Shown: positions 26,388-35,100, numbered from the stretch's first letter. The stretch: 37,511 nucleotides of DNA from Candidatus Desulfatibia profunda (GCA_014382665.1 JACNJH010000119.1:1-37511); one strand, 5' to 3'. Notes: a model not told the origin generated them from the sequence alone. Program-made: numbers and translations.

Positions 26388-26488
26388 GTTGCCCACCTTT
26401 CCTTATTTTGATAACGCAAGCAGCAGTAAGATCTATTTTAGGTTTTGATATCAGGAAACAAATAACCATTAACGAATAACTTGTAACG

Positions 26489-26514
26489 CCTCATCGAATT
26501 TTAACTCGATGAGG
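26489..26514. promoter_or_regulatory. Perfect 9-bp dyad upstream of aroB
   Basis: CCTCATCGA (26489-26497) and TCGATGAGG (26506-26514) form an exact inverted repeat with an 8-nt AT-rich loop. It lies about 100 bp upstream of the aroB start and 70 bp upstream of the -35 box on the other strand. No T-run follows, so an operator is more likely than a terminator. The protein that would bind is unknown. Confidence 0.4.
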
Positions 26515-26581
26515 ATCTAAATATACCCATATCTGTTATCACAGCCTGCAAAAATCGCAATAATTATATGAAAAACAATGC

Positions 26582-26610
26582 TTGACACCCGCACCAGAAC
26601 GGAGTATGAG
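26582..26610 (+). promoter_or_regulatory. Promoter of the phenylalanine leader and aroF-pheA fusion gene
   Basis: A consensus TTGACA -35 box (26582-26587) is separated by exactly 17 bp from TATGAG (26605-26610), a good -10. Transcription would begin near 26617, about 20 nt before the leader peptide ATG. Confidence 0.75.
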
Positions 26611-26637
26611 AGTGTTTAGTTTTTTAAAAGGAAACGT

Positions 26638-26724
26638 ATGAAAATTACAGAACATAACCATCAATTGCCAGATACTTTTGGGCGCTTCTTTTTTAGTTTT
26701 AGAGGCGTCCATCCGGTTGTTTAA
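26638..26724 (+). CDS. Phenylalanine-rich leader peptide (pheL-like)
   Basis: This 28-codon ORF has a good ribosome site (AAAAGGAAA) and reads MKITEHNHQLPDTFGRFFFS, then FRGVHPVV. Five of eight residues from 14 to 21 are Phe, Gly/Arg or Ser, with Phe at 14, 17, 18, 19 and 21. It lies between a consensus promoter and a strong terminator, upstream of a phenylalanine-biosynthesis gene, as in the classical pheL/pheA attenuators. Its job is to sense charged tRNA-Phe by ribosome stalling; the peptide itself is probably discarded. No homology search was made, but the placement and codon content are hard to explain otherwise. Confidence 0.85.
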   Translation: MKITEHNHQLPDTFGRFFFSFRGVHPVV

Positions 26725-26794
26725 CAAGCGCTGATAACTACCCCGGGTGGACTTCAAACAGGTCTGCCCGGGGTTAATATTTTAAAGCCCCGGG
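26707..26794 (+). promoter_or_regulatory. Attenuator RNA with competing hairpins (segments 1 to 4)
   Basis: Segment 1 (26707-26716, GTCCATCCGG, inside the leader ORF) pairs with CCGGGTGGAC (26743-26752) in segment 2. The full segment 2 (26740-26752) alternatively pairs with segment 3 (26762-26774) over 13 continuous base pairs, two of them G-U. Segment 3 also pairs through CCCGGGG (26767-26773) with CCCCGGG (26788-26794) of segment 4, which is the 5' arm of the terminator. Inferred logic: a ribosome stalled at the Phe cluster leaves segment 1 free, so 1:2 and 3:4 form and transcription continues. A ribosome reaching the stop codon covers segment 1, so 2:3 forms and the terminator closes. Confidence 0.8.
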
Positions 26795-26821
26795 AAATGC
26801 ATTCTCGGGGCTTTCTTTTTT
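26784..26821 (+). terminator. Intrinsic terminator of the phe attenuator
   Basis: The arms AAAGCCCCGGGAA (26784-26796) and TTCTCGGGGCTTT (26802-26814) form a 13-bp stem with one G-T wobble and a 5-nt loop, followed by a run of T (26816-26821). It ends 70 nt before the structural gene ATG, so it must be bypassed for expression. Confidence 0.9.
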
Positions 26822-26891
26822 GGCCAAGATTGCAATCCTTAATTAATGGGTGCCGGCCCAGCACCAAGAACAAAGCTAAAGGAGGTTTATT

Positions 26892-28769
26892 ATGATTCTC
26901 GTATTAGAAAAGGGAATCACTCGAGATCAAAAAAGCCAAATCCGCAGCATCCTCTTCAGGGAGGGCTGCATTGTCCGGGAAATGACGGAAGCCGGGCAGA
27001 ATGTCATCGGAGCAGTCGGTAAAACCGCCCAGGGAATTAATTTTTTTGAAACGATTCCAGGTGTTGCCAAGGTGATACCGATTTCGACATCGTTCAAACT
27101 GGTGAGCCGGCAAATGCATCCGGACGACACCCGTGTTCAGATCGGCGATGTGGTGGTGGGTGGAGAGCGCATAGCGGTTATCGCCGGACCGTGCGCGGTT
27201 GAAAGCCGGGAGCAGGCCTTAACCATTGCCCGGGAAGTTCGCCGATACGGTGCGGTCCTGTTTCGCGGGGGCGCCTTTAAACCAAGGAGTTCCCCTTATT
27301 CGTTCCAGGGGCTGGGAGAAGAGGGCCTCAAAATTCTGGCCGAGGTTCGGGAGGTGACCGGGCTAAGAGTCGTAACCGAAATCACTTCACCGGCTCAAGC
27401 CGATATGATGATGAAATATGTCGATGTTGTTCAGATCGGGGCCCGTAATATGCAAAACTTTGAACTTTTAAAGTGTGTCGGTCGCCTCGGAAAACCGGTG
27501 ATTTTAAAGCGAGGGCTTTCCTCCACCATCGAGGAGTGGCTGATGTCGGCCGAATATATCCTGGCAGAGGGAAATGACAATGTGATCCTTTGCGAACGAG
27601 GCATCCGGACCTTTGAGCCGTATACCCGCAATACCTTGGACTTGTCGGCCATTCCGGTGCTCAAAAATCTGACCCATCTGCCGGTTATCGTCGATCCCAG
27701 CCATGCCACCGGCATCCGCGAAAAGGTCAGCCCCATGGCGCGGGCCGCTATTGCCGCCGGCGCCGACGGCCTGATGATCGAGGTGCACCATAACCCGGAC
27801 GAGGCCCTTTCCGACGGACCTCAAAGCCTTTATCCGAAGCAGTTCGGCCAACTGACCCGTGATCTTTACGTGATTGCCCCGGTTATCGGCAAACAACTCG
27901 ATTTTGATTATTTGGATAAAGCCGCAGCCGTCTATCATCTGGGCAAAGTCAATGGAACGGGAACACAGCGGGCAGCATTTTTAGGTGAAATCGGAACATT
28001 CAGCCATAAGGCCTGCATACAATATTTCGGAAACCAGGTGGCAGCGGTACCTGCACCTTCATTCAAAACGATTTTCGAAGCGGTCAAAAATGGGGAAGTG
28101 GATTTCGGCATTATACCGGTGGAAAATTCCCTGACCGGCAGTATCCATGAAAACTATGATCTGCTTTTGGAGTACGATTTGAGAATTATCGGTGAAATCA
28201 CCCTGCGTATCATCCACTATTTGATCGGCAATCCCGGGGCCGGGGTTGAAAACATTAAGCGGGTCCTGTCCCCACCGATGGCGTTTCAGCAGTGCCGCCA
28301 GTTTCTTGAGCGCCATGAGGACTGGGAACTGGTGCCGGTCAAAGACACCGCCGGAGCGGTAAAGGCGATCAGCAAGACAGGGGCTCTGACCGATGCCGCC
28401 ATTGCCGGCAAAGAAGCCGCTGATATTTACGGCATGGAGGTTATCGAAGAAGGCATCGAGACCAACCCGCGAAACTACACGCGCTTTGTGGTTATCAGTG
28501 CCGAACAGCTCGAAAAAGGCCCCCGCAGCAAATCGTCGATTATATTTTCAACGGGAAACCGGCCGGGGGCCCTCTTGGAAGTTTTGAAAATATATGCCGA
28601 CCAAGGAATCAACCTGGTGAAGCTGGAATCACGGCCCATCCATGGGAAACCATGGGAGTACATGTTTTATGTGGACGTTGAGGCCGATGCTGAATCAGAA
28701 AAATTCAAGCCGATACTGGATATGATTAAAGACAAGACCGACTACCTGAAAATATTGGGAAGCTATTGA
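26892..28769 (+). CDS. Fused DAHP synthase (type I-beta) and prephenate dehydratase with ACT domain
   Basis: This 625-aa protein has three parts. Residues 1-70 are the ferredoxin-like regulatory domain of AroF-type I-beta enzymes. Residues 75-330 are DAHP synthase with AGPCAVES (98-105), RGGAFKPRSSPYSFQG (125-140) and VDPSHATG (267-274). After a short linker, 361-535 is prephenate dehydratase with AFLGEIGTFSHKA, IPVENS and the catalytic Thr-Arg-Phe at 530-532. Residues 548-625 are an ACT domain with the ESRP phenylalanine-binding motif (579-582). No chorismate mutase domain lies in the linker. The protein would thus catalyse the first common step and the dehydration to phenylpyruvate. AGGAGG precedes the ATG. 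Expression is probably controlled by the upstream Phe attenuator. Confidence 0.93.
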   Translation: MILVLEKGITRDQKSQIRSILFREGCIVREMTEAGQNVIGAVGKTAQGINFFETIPGVAKVIPISTSFKLVSRQMHPDDTRVQIGDVVVGGERIAVIAGPCAVESREQALTIAREVRRYGAVLFRGGAFKPRSSPYSFQGLGEEGLKILAEVREVTGLRVVTEITSPAQADMMMKYVDVVQIGARNMQNFELLKCVGRLGKPVILKRGLSSTIEEWLMSAEYILAEGNDNVILCERGIRTFEPYTRNTLDLSAIPVLKNLTHLPVIVDPSHATGIREKVSPMARAAIAAGADGLMIEVHHNPDEALSDGPQSLYPKQFGQLTRDLYVIAPVIGKQLDFDYLDKAAAVYHLGKVNGTGTQRAAFLGEIGTFSHKACIQYFGNQVAAVPAPSFKTIFEAVKNGEVDFGIIPVENSLTGSIHENYDLLLEYDLRIIGEITLRIIHYLIGNPGAGVENIKRVLSPPMAFQQCRQFLERHEDWELVPVKDTAGAVKAISKTGALTDAAIAGKEAADIYGMEVIEEGIETNPRNYTRFVVISAEQLEKGPRSKSSIIFSTGNRPGALLEVLKIYADQGINLVKLESRPIHGKPWEYMFYVDVEADAESEKFKPILDMIKDKTDYLKILGSY

Positions 28770-28770
28770 A

Positions 28771-28942
28771 CCTAAACTGAGCGTTATAAATTTTGGGAAT
28801 GGTTAATTCCCAAAATTTATAACCCTGCGGGATTTTCAATTTTACCGCATCTACGGCGTCAGATGCCGTACCGCATAGTTGACTATAGCGGAACGGCCCC
28901 TTCCTTGTATCTGCGGCAAACTTGAAAATCGCTCAATTTAGG
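28771..28942. repeat. Structured 172-bp inverted-repeat element
   Basis: The ends are 13-bp terminal inverted repeats (CCTAAACTGAGCG at 28771-28783; complement at 28930-28942 with one mismatch). Inside are a perfect 16-bp hairpin (28784-28799 and 28807-28822, 7-nt loop), a 9-bp inner pair GATTTTCAA/TTGAAAATC (28831-28839 and 28922-28930), a GCATCT/AGATGC stem (28847-28866) and a CCGCATAG/CTATAGCGG stem (28871-28891). The first hairpin could also end the aroF-pheA transcript, though no T-run follows. An inverted partial copy is at 30220-30243. The rest of 28943-29095 shows nothing recognisable. Confidence 0.65.
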
Positions 28943-29095
28943 TGAACCTGTTACGTGCACTTCAAAGTTGACAATACCGAAACAGCTGTTTACATTTTTG
29001 TCATTCGGAATAAAATCGTGTTAAGATTTTATGAAACGTGGCTACGCCGCTAATTGGCGAAAGGTTCTTCTCTTTCATTTGAAAAGGGGAATACG

Positions 29096-29506
29096 ATGAT
29101 ACGAAAAGCGACATATAAACTCCGCGTGACCCGCAGGGAAGCCCTTTATGTCCATGATGAGCCTGACCATTCGTTGATGCTCGTTGAAATGGAGGGGGAA
29201 CCACTGCACTATGAGGTGGGCATCGCCGGGGAGTTTGTGTCCCGGCGCAGTGTCAATTTCCACGACCGCATTGCAGGCTCGGGTCCGATGCAGGGTTATG
29301 CCGTCACCAACTTTCAGTACGGTTCGGTCTACAGTCGTTTTGAAGGCCAGCGTGACGGAGACAGCAAGGTAACGACCGGCACATGGAAAACTTACAAGGG
29401 TACCGGTAAACTGGCCGGAATCAACGGAGAAGGCACGTTCAAGGTCACGGCAGGGAAAAAATCAAACGAATTCATCCTGACGATGAAGGGAGACTACCGG
29501 CTCTGA
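29096..29506 (+). CDS. Small beta-rich protein, function unknown
   Basis: This 136-aa protein starts at the ATG at 29096, which follows AGGGGAA at good spacing; the longer frame from 29054 is less likely. There is no signal peptide. The sequence is predicted as beta strands with the closing pattern TGKLAGINGEGTFKV and a terminal FILTMKGDYRL, resembling DUF3224 or allene-oxide-cyclase-like barrels, but I cannot assign it firmly. It stands alone between a repeat element and the convergent carbonic-anhydrase-like gene. Confidence 0.6.
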   Translation: MIRKATYKLRVTRREALYVHDEPDHSLMLVEMEGEPLHYEVGIAGEFVSRRSVNFHDRIAGSGPMQGYAVTNFQYGSVYSRFEGQRDGDSKVTTGTWKTYKGTGKLAGINGEGTFKVTAGKKSNEFILTMKGDYRL

Positions 29507-29549
29507 CCCCAATATTTCACGAAAATTTTTCAGACGGATTCGACCGGAA

Positions 29550-30062
29550 TTATTTATTGATCGTAATATGGTCACGGGCAACCTCCAGGTAACTTATAGC
29601 AGTTTGCCTGTTTCTTTCGGATGTTTCTTCAGACAACTTTTTCTTTAGTGACGCCGGAATCCCCGTGACAAGATGATAGGGCCCGACGACCTGTCCCTGG
29701 ACAACCACCGAACCGGCGGCAACAATGGAGCCGGTTTTTATGTATGCATCGGTAAGCACCGCGGCACTGATACCGACAAGACAGTTGTCTTCGATGGTGC
29801 AGGCGTGAATCACGGCGTTGTGCCCGACAGTCACATGATCTCCAATCAGCACAGGCTTCCCAATGTCGCTATGGACGGTGCAGTTGTCCTGAATATTGGA
29901 GTTTTGTCCTATGATGATCGCGTCCCTGTCGCCCCTGATAACGGCGCCGTACCAGATACTTGCACCGTCCTTTAAGACAACATCTCCGATAACGACAGCC
30001 GTCGGCGCTATAAAAACATTTTTCCCAATTTTGGGCACATGACCCTTATATTCAAGTATCAT
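29550..30062 (-). CDS. Gamma-class carbonic anhydrase family protein (YrdA/PaaY-like)
   Basis: This 170-aa protein is a left-handed beta-helix built of hexapeptide repeats, with the family signature GASIWYGAVIRGD (33-45) and the three zinc-ligand histidines His64, His81 and His86 (CTVHSD, TVGHNAVIHAC). A C-terminal helix ends the chain. Members are trimers that may hydrate CO2, though many lack proven activity. GAGGAA lies about 9 nt before the ATG. It is convergent with the small beta protein and transcribed singly. Confidence 0.9.
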   Translation of the reverse strand: MILEYKGHVPKIGKNVFIAPTAVVIGDVVLKDGASIWYGAVIRGDRDAIIIGQNSNIQDNCTVHSDIGKPVLIGDHVTVGHNAVIHACTIEDNCLVGISAAVLTDAYIKTGSIVAAGSVVVQGQVVGPYHLVTGIPASLKKKLSEETSERNRQTAISYLEVARDHITINK

Positions 30063-30219
30063 CTTGCGATTTCCTCTGGTTATTGCTGATAACAGTACCT
30101 AAAACTTAAAACCTAACCCGTGATGAATTTGGTTTTTTACGAATTCATCAGCATTCGAGAATTGCACGTGTCTATTAAAACTTCAAGCCATTTCGAGTAT
30201 TAAATATCGAACCTAAGTT

Positions 30220-30243
30220 AAAATTTGAAACGCTCAGTTTAGG
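30220..30243. repeat. Partial inverted copy of the 28771-28942 element end
   Basis: The 24 nt here match the reverse complement of 28771-28794 at 22 positions, and the 13-nt terminal repeat (CGCTCAGTTTAGG, 30231-30243) is exact. It lies 20 nt upstream of the truncated amrB gene. A separate GATGAATT/AATTCATC dyad is nearby at about 30122-30149. Confidence 0.6.
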
Positions 30244-30262
30244 TCGAAAAAGGACGATACGC

Positions 30263-30766
30263 ATGGACGATAAAGCCCCGGCCATCAGAAAAGATTTAGA
30301 ATTTATCCCTGTGCAGCAAGGCAACCAGCAGCTCATCCTCATTCGGGACCACTTGGGGCTGGTTCGAGAAGGCATGGGGGTAGCCCCGCATCTGTTTCAA
30401 ATCATGGCGCTTCTGGACGGAACCAAAACCATCAGGGACTTGCAGATGGAACTCATGCGGCAAAGAGGCGGTGTTATTGTAGGAGCAGACGAAGTGAGTG
30501 ATCTTTTGAAAAAGCTGGACGACGCCTTCATGCTCGATTCCGAAAAATTTAACAAAGCCAAATATCAAATTGAAGCCGAGCGTTTCTGGGAAGAATCCAT
30601 ACGTGTAGAGGATCGATTCAATGTCTGCGGGTTTCCGGCCATGGCCGCTATGCTTGAAGTCTTGCCTGCCTGCCATGGAGAGATCATCAATCATCGGTAC
30701 CACCATGAACGGCCGACGCAATCGGCCGTCAGTTTCGCAGCGGTTGTCTTTGTTGCGCAGAATTAG
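30263..30766 (+). pseudogene. Internally deleted AmrB (Memo family) gene, frame kept
   Basis: This 167-aa ORF has a good start (AAGGA 8 nt before the ATG). Residues 1-105 look like the PqqD-like N-terminal domain found on AmrB in this bacterial group (FIPVQQGNQQLILIRDHLGL, TIRDLQMELMRQRGG). Residues 108-167 look like the extreme C-terminus of the Memo domain (RFNVCGFPAMAAML ... SAVSFAAVVF). The roughly 200-plus residues between, which carry the metal-site histidines, are absent, so it cannot act as a normal AmrB. The junction is in frame, so a small stable protein might still be made. The assignment rests on remembered family patterns and needs an alignment. Confidence 0.6.
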
Positions 30767-30872
30767 ATATAGATTTTTTTAATTTTTCTTAAAAAATATG
30801 TTGCAATATATATAAATTTGTGTTTATTAAGTTAAACATCAAAATTCAACGTATCTAAATAAGGCAAAAGAT

Positions 30873-31526
30873 ATGTCTACGACAAGATTCGACGCCTTTC
30901 TAAAAAGGGTTTTTGAATCCACCGGGATCACATCGCAAACCGAACTGGCTTCCGCCCTAAAAATAAATCGGTCGGCAATTACCCAGGCCAGGAAAAAGGA
31001 CTCCATCCCGGGCAAATGGATATTGCAGCTATATAAAACCTTTGGTTTAAATCCCGACTGGATTGAAACGGGGTCCGGTCGAACATTTGTAAAACAATCT
31101 GCTTCCGATGATCCCATCTTCAAAAATATACCCAAAGTAAAAGCCAGGCTGAGCGCGGGCGGAGGCTCGTTTGAAGTGGGCTCGGAGGTTAAAGGGTACT
31201 ACGCCTTCCGGAAGGACTGGCTGTCAACCAAGGGCAACCAGAACAAGATGGTGCTGATGGACATTTTCGGAAACAGTATGGAACCTGAAATGAAAGACGG
31301 AGATACCATTTTGATAGACGAATCCCAGAAAGATATCATAGCAGGTGCCATCTATGCCGTCGGTATTGATGATACGATCATGGTCAAACGGCTGGAAAAA
31401 CACCCCAACAAACTGGTTTTGCTGAGCGACAATAAGGATTACGCTCCGATTTATCTCCAGAATGATGAAATCAACAGCGTTCGTATGATTGGAAAGGTCA
31501 TCTGGATTTGCAGAGAATTAAGATAA
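30873..31526 (+). CDS. CI-like repressor with S24 peptidase domain
   Basis: This 217-aa protein has an N-terminal phage-CI type helix-turn-helix (about 5-68, with QTELASALKINRSAITQA and LNPDWIETGSG) and a C-terminal LexA/CI peptidase domain. The catalytic pair is visible: Ser135 in GNSMEPEMKDGDT and Lys172 in TIMVKRLEK. A likely self-cleavage Ala-Gly is at 95-96 (ARLSAGGG). Such repressors silence prophage or island genes and are inactivated by RecA-stimulated cleavage during DNA damage. It marks the start of the AT-rich accessory region and could control the neighbouring small ORFs or the methyltransferase unit. The flanking DNA is AT-rich, but no clear operator was found. Confidence 0.92.
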   Translation: MSTTRFDAFLKRVFESTGITSQTELASALKINRSAITQARKKDSIPGKWILQLYKTFGLNPDWIETGSGRTFVKQSASDDPIFKNIPKVKARLSAGGGSFEVGSEVKGYYAFRKDWLSTKGNQNKMVLMDIFGNSMEPEMKDGDTILIDESQKDIIAGAIYAVGIDDTIMVKRLEKHPNKLVLLSDNKDYAPIYLQNDEINSVRMIGKVIWICRELR

Positions 31527-31638
31527 GGTAGTTTTTTTTGCCTTTAATGTTAATTAATATAAACTTTTAGGCATATTTATTAACACAACAGGTTAAATAA
31601 CGTAACAAAAGGAACGAGTCTTTGGGAGGGCAAAGAAA

Positions 31639-31839
31639 ATGACAAGATATACTTTTTATCCGGATTATCAGGACTGTTTTGAGTACCACGGATGTACCAC
31701 AATCGAAAGAATAAGAAAAGCGGCCGGTCGAACCATTAAAAGGGACTGGATATTATTCGATTCCGTTGAAGAAGCTCAAGAATTTTTCAACAGTAGCTGT
31801 GTCAATTTCGGGGGTTGTTATGCTCAATCAACTTGTTGA
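31639..31839 (+). CDS. Small cysteine-containing protein, function unknown
   Basis: This 66-aa ORF is preceded by GGGAGGGC. It contains five cysteines (13, 19, 54, 60, 66), three of them in the last 13 residues, and an aromatic-rich start MTRYTFYPDYQDCFEYHGC. No family is recognised. It lies 112 nt after the S24 repressor in the same direction and overlaps a tiny membrane-peptide ORF at its end. It could be an accessory or control element of the island. Composition looks protein-like, but this remains a modest call. Confidence 0.5.
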   Translation: MTRYTFYPDYQDCFEYHGCTTIERIRKAAGRTIKRDWILFDSVEEAQEFFNSSCVNFGGCYAQSTC

Positions 31840-31915
31840 TTTAGTTCTAGATTGTATTTTCATGGCACTGGTTTTAATCATGTCGATCCTGGCAACGGTC
31901 GTTTTTGGATTATAA
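31820..31915 (+). CDS. Tiny predicted membrane peptide
   Basis: A 31-codon ORF (MLNQLVDLVLDCIFMALVLI, then MSILATVVFGL) is nearly all hydrophobic and would form one transmembrane helix. CGGGGG lies a few bases upstream, and the ORF overlaps the end of the Cys-containing gene by 20 nt in another frame, which is compatible with coupled translation. Small membrane peptides of this kind can be toxins or regulators, but no antitoxin is seen and the ORF could be chance. Confidence 0.35.
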   Translation: MLNQLVDLVLDCIFMALVLIMSILATVVFGL

Positions 31916-32157
31916 TGATTGAAATTCTCAAGCAATGCTCTTATTAAATCCTTATGGGGAACCGTCGGGATTTCAACGAAAATGTCGATATGGCCCATTA
32001 TGTAGAAACAATCTATTAAAGAAGCTGTGTTATTTCAGTTAATTTCACAGGAGCTTAACAATATATTGTGGTCGTTATTTGCTTGACACCCAAGATATTT
32101 TATAATACCTGTTTGCAGTAGTGGTAAGCTCCGATAATCAATTAAGGAACCCGGTTG
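31916..32157 (+). promoter_or_regulatory. AT-rich leader region of the methyltransferase unit
   Basis: No gene is supported here. A perfect TATAAT lies at 32101-32106 with TTGCTT (32079-32084) 16 bp upstream, a usable promoter. A TTGACA at 32083-32088 is too close (12 bp) to serve with that -10. AAGGAA at 32144-32149 is the ribosome site for the next gene. A 21-codon ORF near 31960-32020 is too short to support. Confidence 0.4.
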
Positions 32158-35100
32158 ATGAATATGCAGGACTTACTGAATTGCCTCGAATACTCCGAGT
32201 CATCATATTATCTCACCGGTTCCCGTCTTAATGCACATCCTGCCTATTCGCATGCTTTCCGCTTGGCCAAAGAAAAATGCGGTTTGGATGGCGTTTATAC
32301 GTTGCAGGGAAACGACTCAAACATACCTTTATGCCAAAACCTCCTTCCTATTATTTATGTCTGTAAGGCAAATTCTGAGGCAGATGCGGCTGAATTCCAC
32401 AAATTGGTCTGGAATCAAAATATCGTTCCGTTCCTCTTAGTTGAGACGCCTAAAACTTTTCGCCTATATCCCAGCTTCAATTACAATCCCCGAGTCGCAG
32501 AAAAGAAGGACCAGAGTATTTTAGTAGTAGCGAAAACGGCAAATGCAGTATTGTCGAATCTGTCGGAGCTAAAAGCCAGCGCTATTGATAGTGGAGCAAT
32601 ATGGCAGAAATGGAGTGAGGTTGTCACCCAGGAGAAGCGTGTTGATACAAAATTGCTGAAAAGCCTCAAAAGCCTTAGCGATTGGCTGCAAAAACATAAC
32701 CTGCCGAGAAACGCCGCCCATGCGCTTATCGGCAAGTATGTTTTTCTTCATTATCTGAAAGATCGTGATATTCTTTCAGACCGCAAATTTTCCCAATGGA
32801 AGATTGAAAAAAACACCGTATTCAGTCGAAACGCCACTTTGGTCGGATTTCTTAACGTTATCGAGAGGCTCGATGATTGGCTAAACGGCACACTATTCCC
32901 AATTTCTGAAGAGGGGATTGGATCGCCCAGTTTGGAGCACATACAAATGGTTGCCGGAACCTTTGCAGGAGACGATCCGAAAACCAGACAGATGCATTTG
33001 GATTTCAAGGCCTATGATTTTCAACAAATCCCGATAGAAACTTTGTCCATGGTTTACCAGCAGTTTTTACACGCTGAAGGAAAAGGCCGTGGACAGGGCG
33101 CGTATTACACCCCTATACATCTGGTTAACTTTATCTTAGACGAGCTTGATGCAAAGGTACCTTTGCGTAAAGGAATGAGGGTTTGCGATCCAGCATGTGG
33201 ATCGGGAGCATTTCTTGTCCGGTGTTATCGGAGACTTATAGAACGTGAGGTTGAACAGTCGCCTGAGAAACACCTTTCGCCGTTTGACTTGCGGGAGCTG
33301 TTGACTAATCACATCTATGGAATAGATGTAGATGAAGATGCGTGCGGAGTTACTGAACTCAGCCTAACTCTAACATTACTTGATTACGTTGACCCCCCAG
33401 ATTTGGAGAAACCAGCCTACAGCAATTTTGTATTGCCCTCACTGCGAGACCAGAATATTTTCTGCTGCGAGGAAGGTTTTTTTGACCCTAAGTCTATCTG
33501 GCAGATAGAAAAACCCAAAGAAGGGTACGATTGGATAATTGGCAACCCGCCATGGAAGCAGCTGAACCCTAAAAAATTGGAAAAGGGCGATAAAGCTGCT
33601 TTAGCGTGGATCAAGAGGAATAAAAACCGCTTTCCCGTCAGCGGCAATCAACTGGCCGAAGCTTTTGCCTGGGAAGCAAGCCAACATCTTTCAGAACAAG
33701 GGTTGGTCGGCCTTTTACTGCCTGCTGGCACACTGTTTAAGACAAACGCCGAGAAATTCAGAAAAAGCTTTTTCAGTACGTTGAACGTTTGGTGCGTAGT
33801 GAATTTCGCCAATCTACGGCACCTCTTATTTCAAGGTGCTAAAAACCCCGCCGCGGCTTTCTTCTATTCTTGTTTGCAGAAAAATGGCGATTCAGTCTCT
33901 CGTATTATCACGTATGCACCATTTGCCGTGAATCAGTTGGCGCGTTATGAGGCAAATAGGCGAAAACGCGGAATGCTGTGGACCGTTATCGTAAACGCGA
34001 ATGAAATACGGGAGATACTTCCGGCCGAAGCTGCTACAGGCAGCAGCCAGCCATGGAAACTTGCGATGTGGGGTTCATCGCGCGATCGGTTCCTTTTGAA
34101 TTCTTTGGATAGGCGCTTTCCCCCACTTTCGGAATTTAAAAAGAAACATGGGTTGAAAATTCATCCTGGACTTGAGCTTCGCACCAAAGAAACTGATGAG
34201 CCAGTTGAATATCTTCCTGAAATAGAAGGGAAAAAAGAACTCGATATCACCGTGCTTAGCGGATATGATGATATTTTTGCTTTCCCCGAACAAGCCTTAA
34301 GGCGTATTGATTCAGATCGAGCATGGGTACGCAAAAGGGGAGGAAAAATTCCGCTACAGATCTGCTATCCGCCCCACATAATCGTTCATGCTGCCAGAAA
34401 GTTTGCCGTATTTTCAAATGAGTTTTTTGTGGTTCCGCCCAGACAAATCGGTATTGCCGGAAAGACTTCGCAGGTGGACCTCTTGAAGGCGCTGGCACTT
34501 TACCTGAACTCGGACTTTGCAGTTTACCAACAATTTTTATCTTCAACCTTCTGGGGGATCGAACGGGACCGGCCGGACAAAACTGATCTAGAGAAGCTTC
34601 CGATTCCGCTCGATAACCTGTCAGACAAAGGACTGTCCGACTGGGCTCGCCTTTATGACGAATTGGCCGAAGCATCTTTGAAATATTTTTCGGCACCTAA
34701 AGAACCGCTATTCGATGGTTCCGAAAAACCACCGGATCCTTCGCGTTTGAAAGAACAGTTAAACGACTTCGTTTATACACTGCTCGGAATTAATAGAACC
34801 GAAAGGTGGGTCATTGAAGATTTGTTGCTTATTCGGAAGAAACTGAATGAAGGTAAGCTTGCAAGAGAGGCGATCAATCCCGCAAATAAAGATGAGATTA
34901 ATAGATATGCCAAGGTCTTAAAGGCGGAACTCGACAACTTTTTAGATGCCGATGTAAAAGACCAGCACCGAGTAACAGTGTTCTATGACCATGAATTAGC
35001 CATAGTAAAAGTGGAGCACCCTCATACTCCTCCCGCCGGACCTGCAATTACTTTAAAGGTTGAAGATCAAAAAACCAAGGCGGAATTTGAAAAGCTTAGA

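Noticed and set aside
28784..28822. Simple intrinsic terminator after aroF-pheA
   Set aside because: The 16-bp hairpin is perfect but AT-rich and has no T-run after it, and it sits inside a larger inverted-repeat element; any terminator role would be secondary.
31960..32020. 21-codon ORF (MGNRRDFNENVDMAHYVETI)
   Set aside because: Too short, no ribosome site, and a stop just upstream; possibly a gene tail, but no family was recognised.
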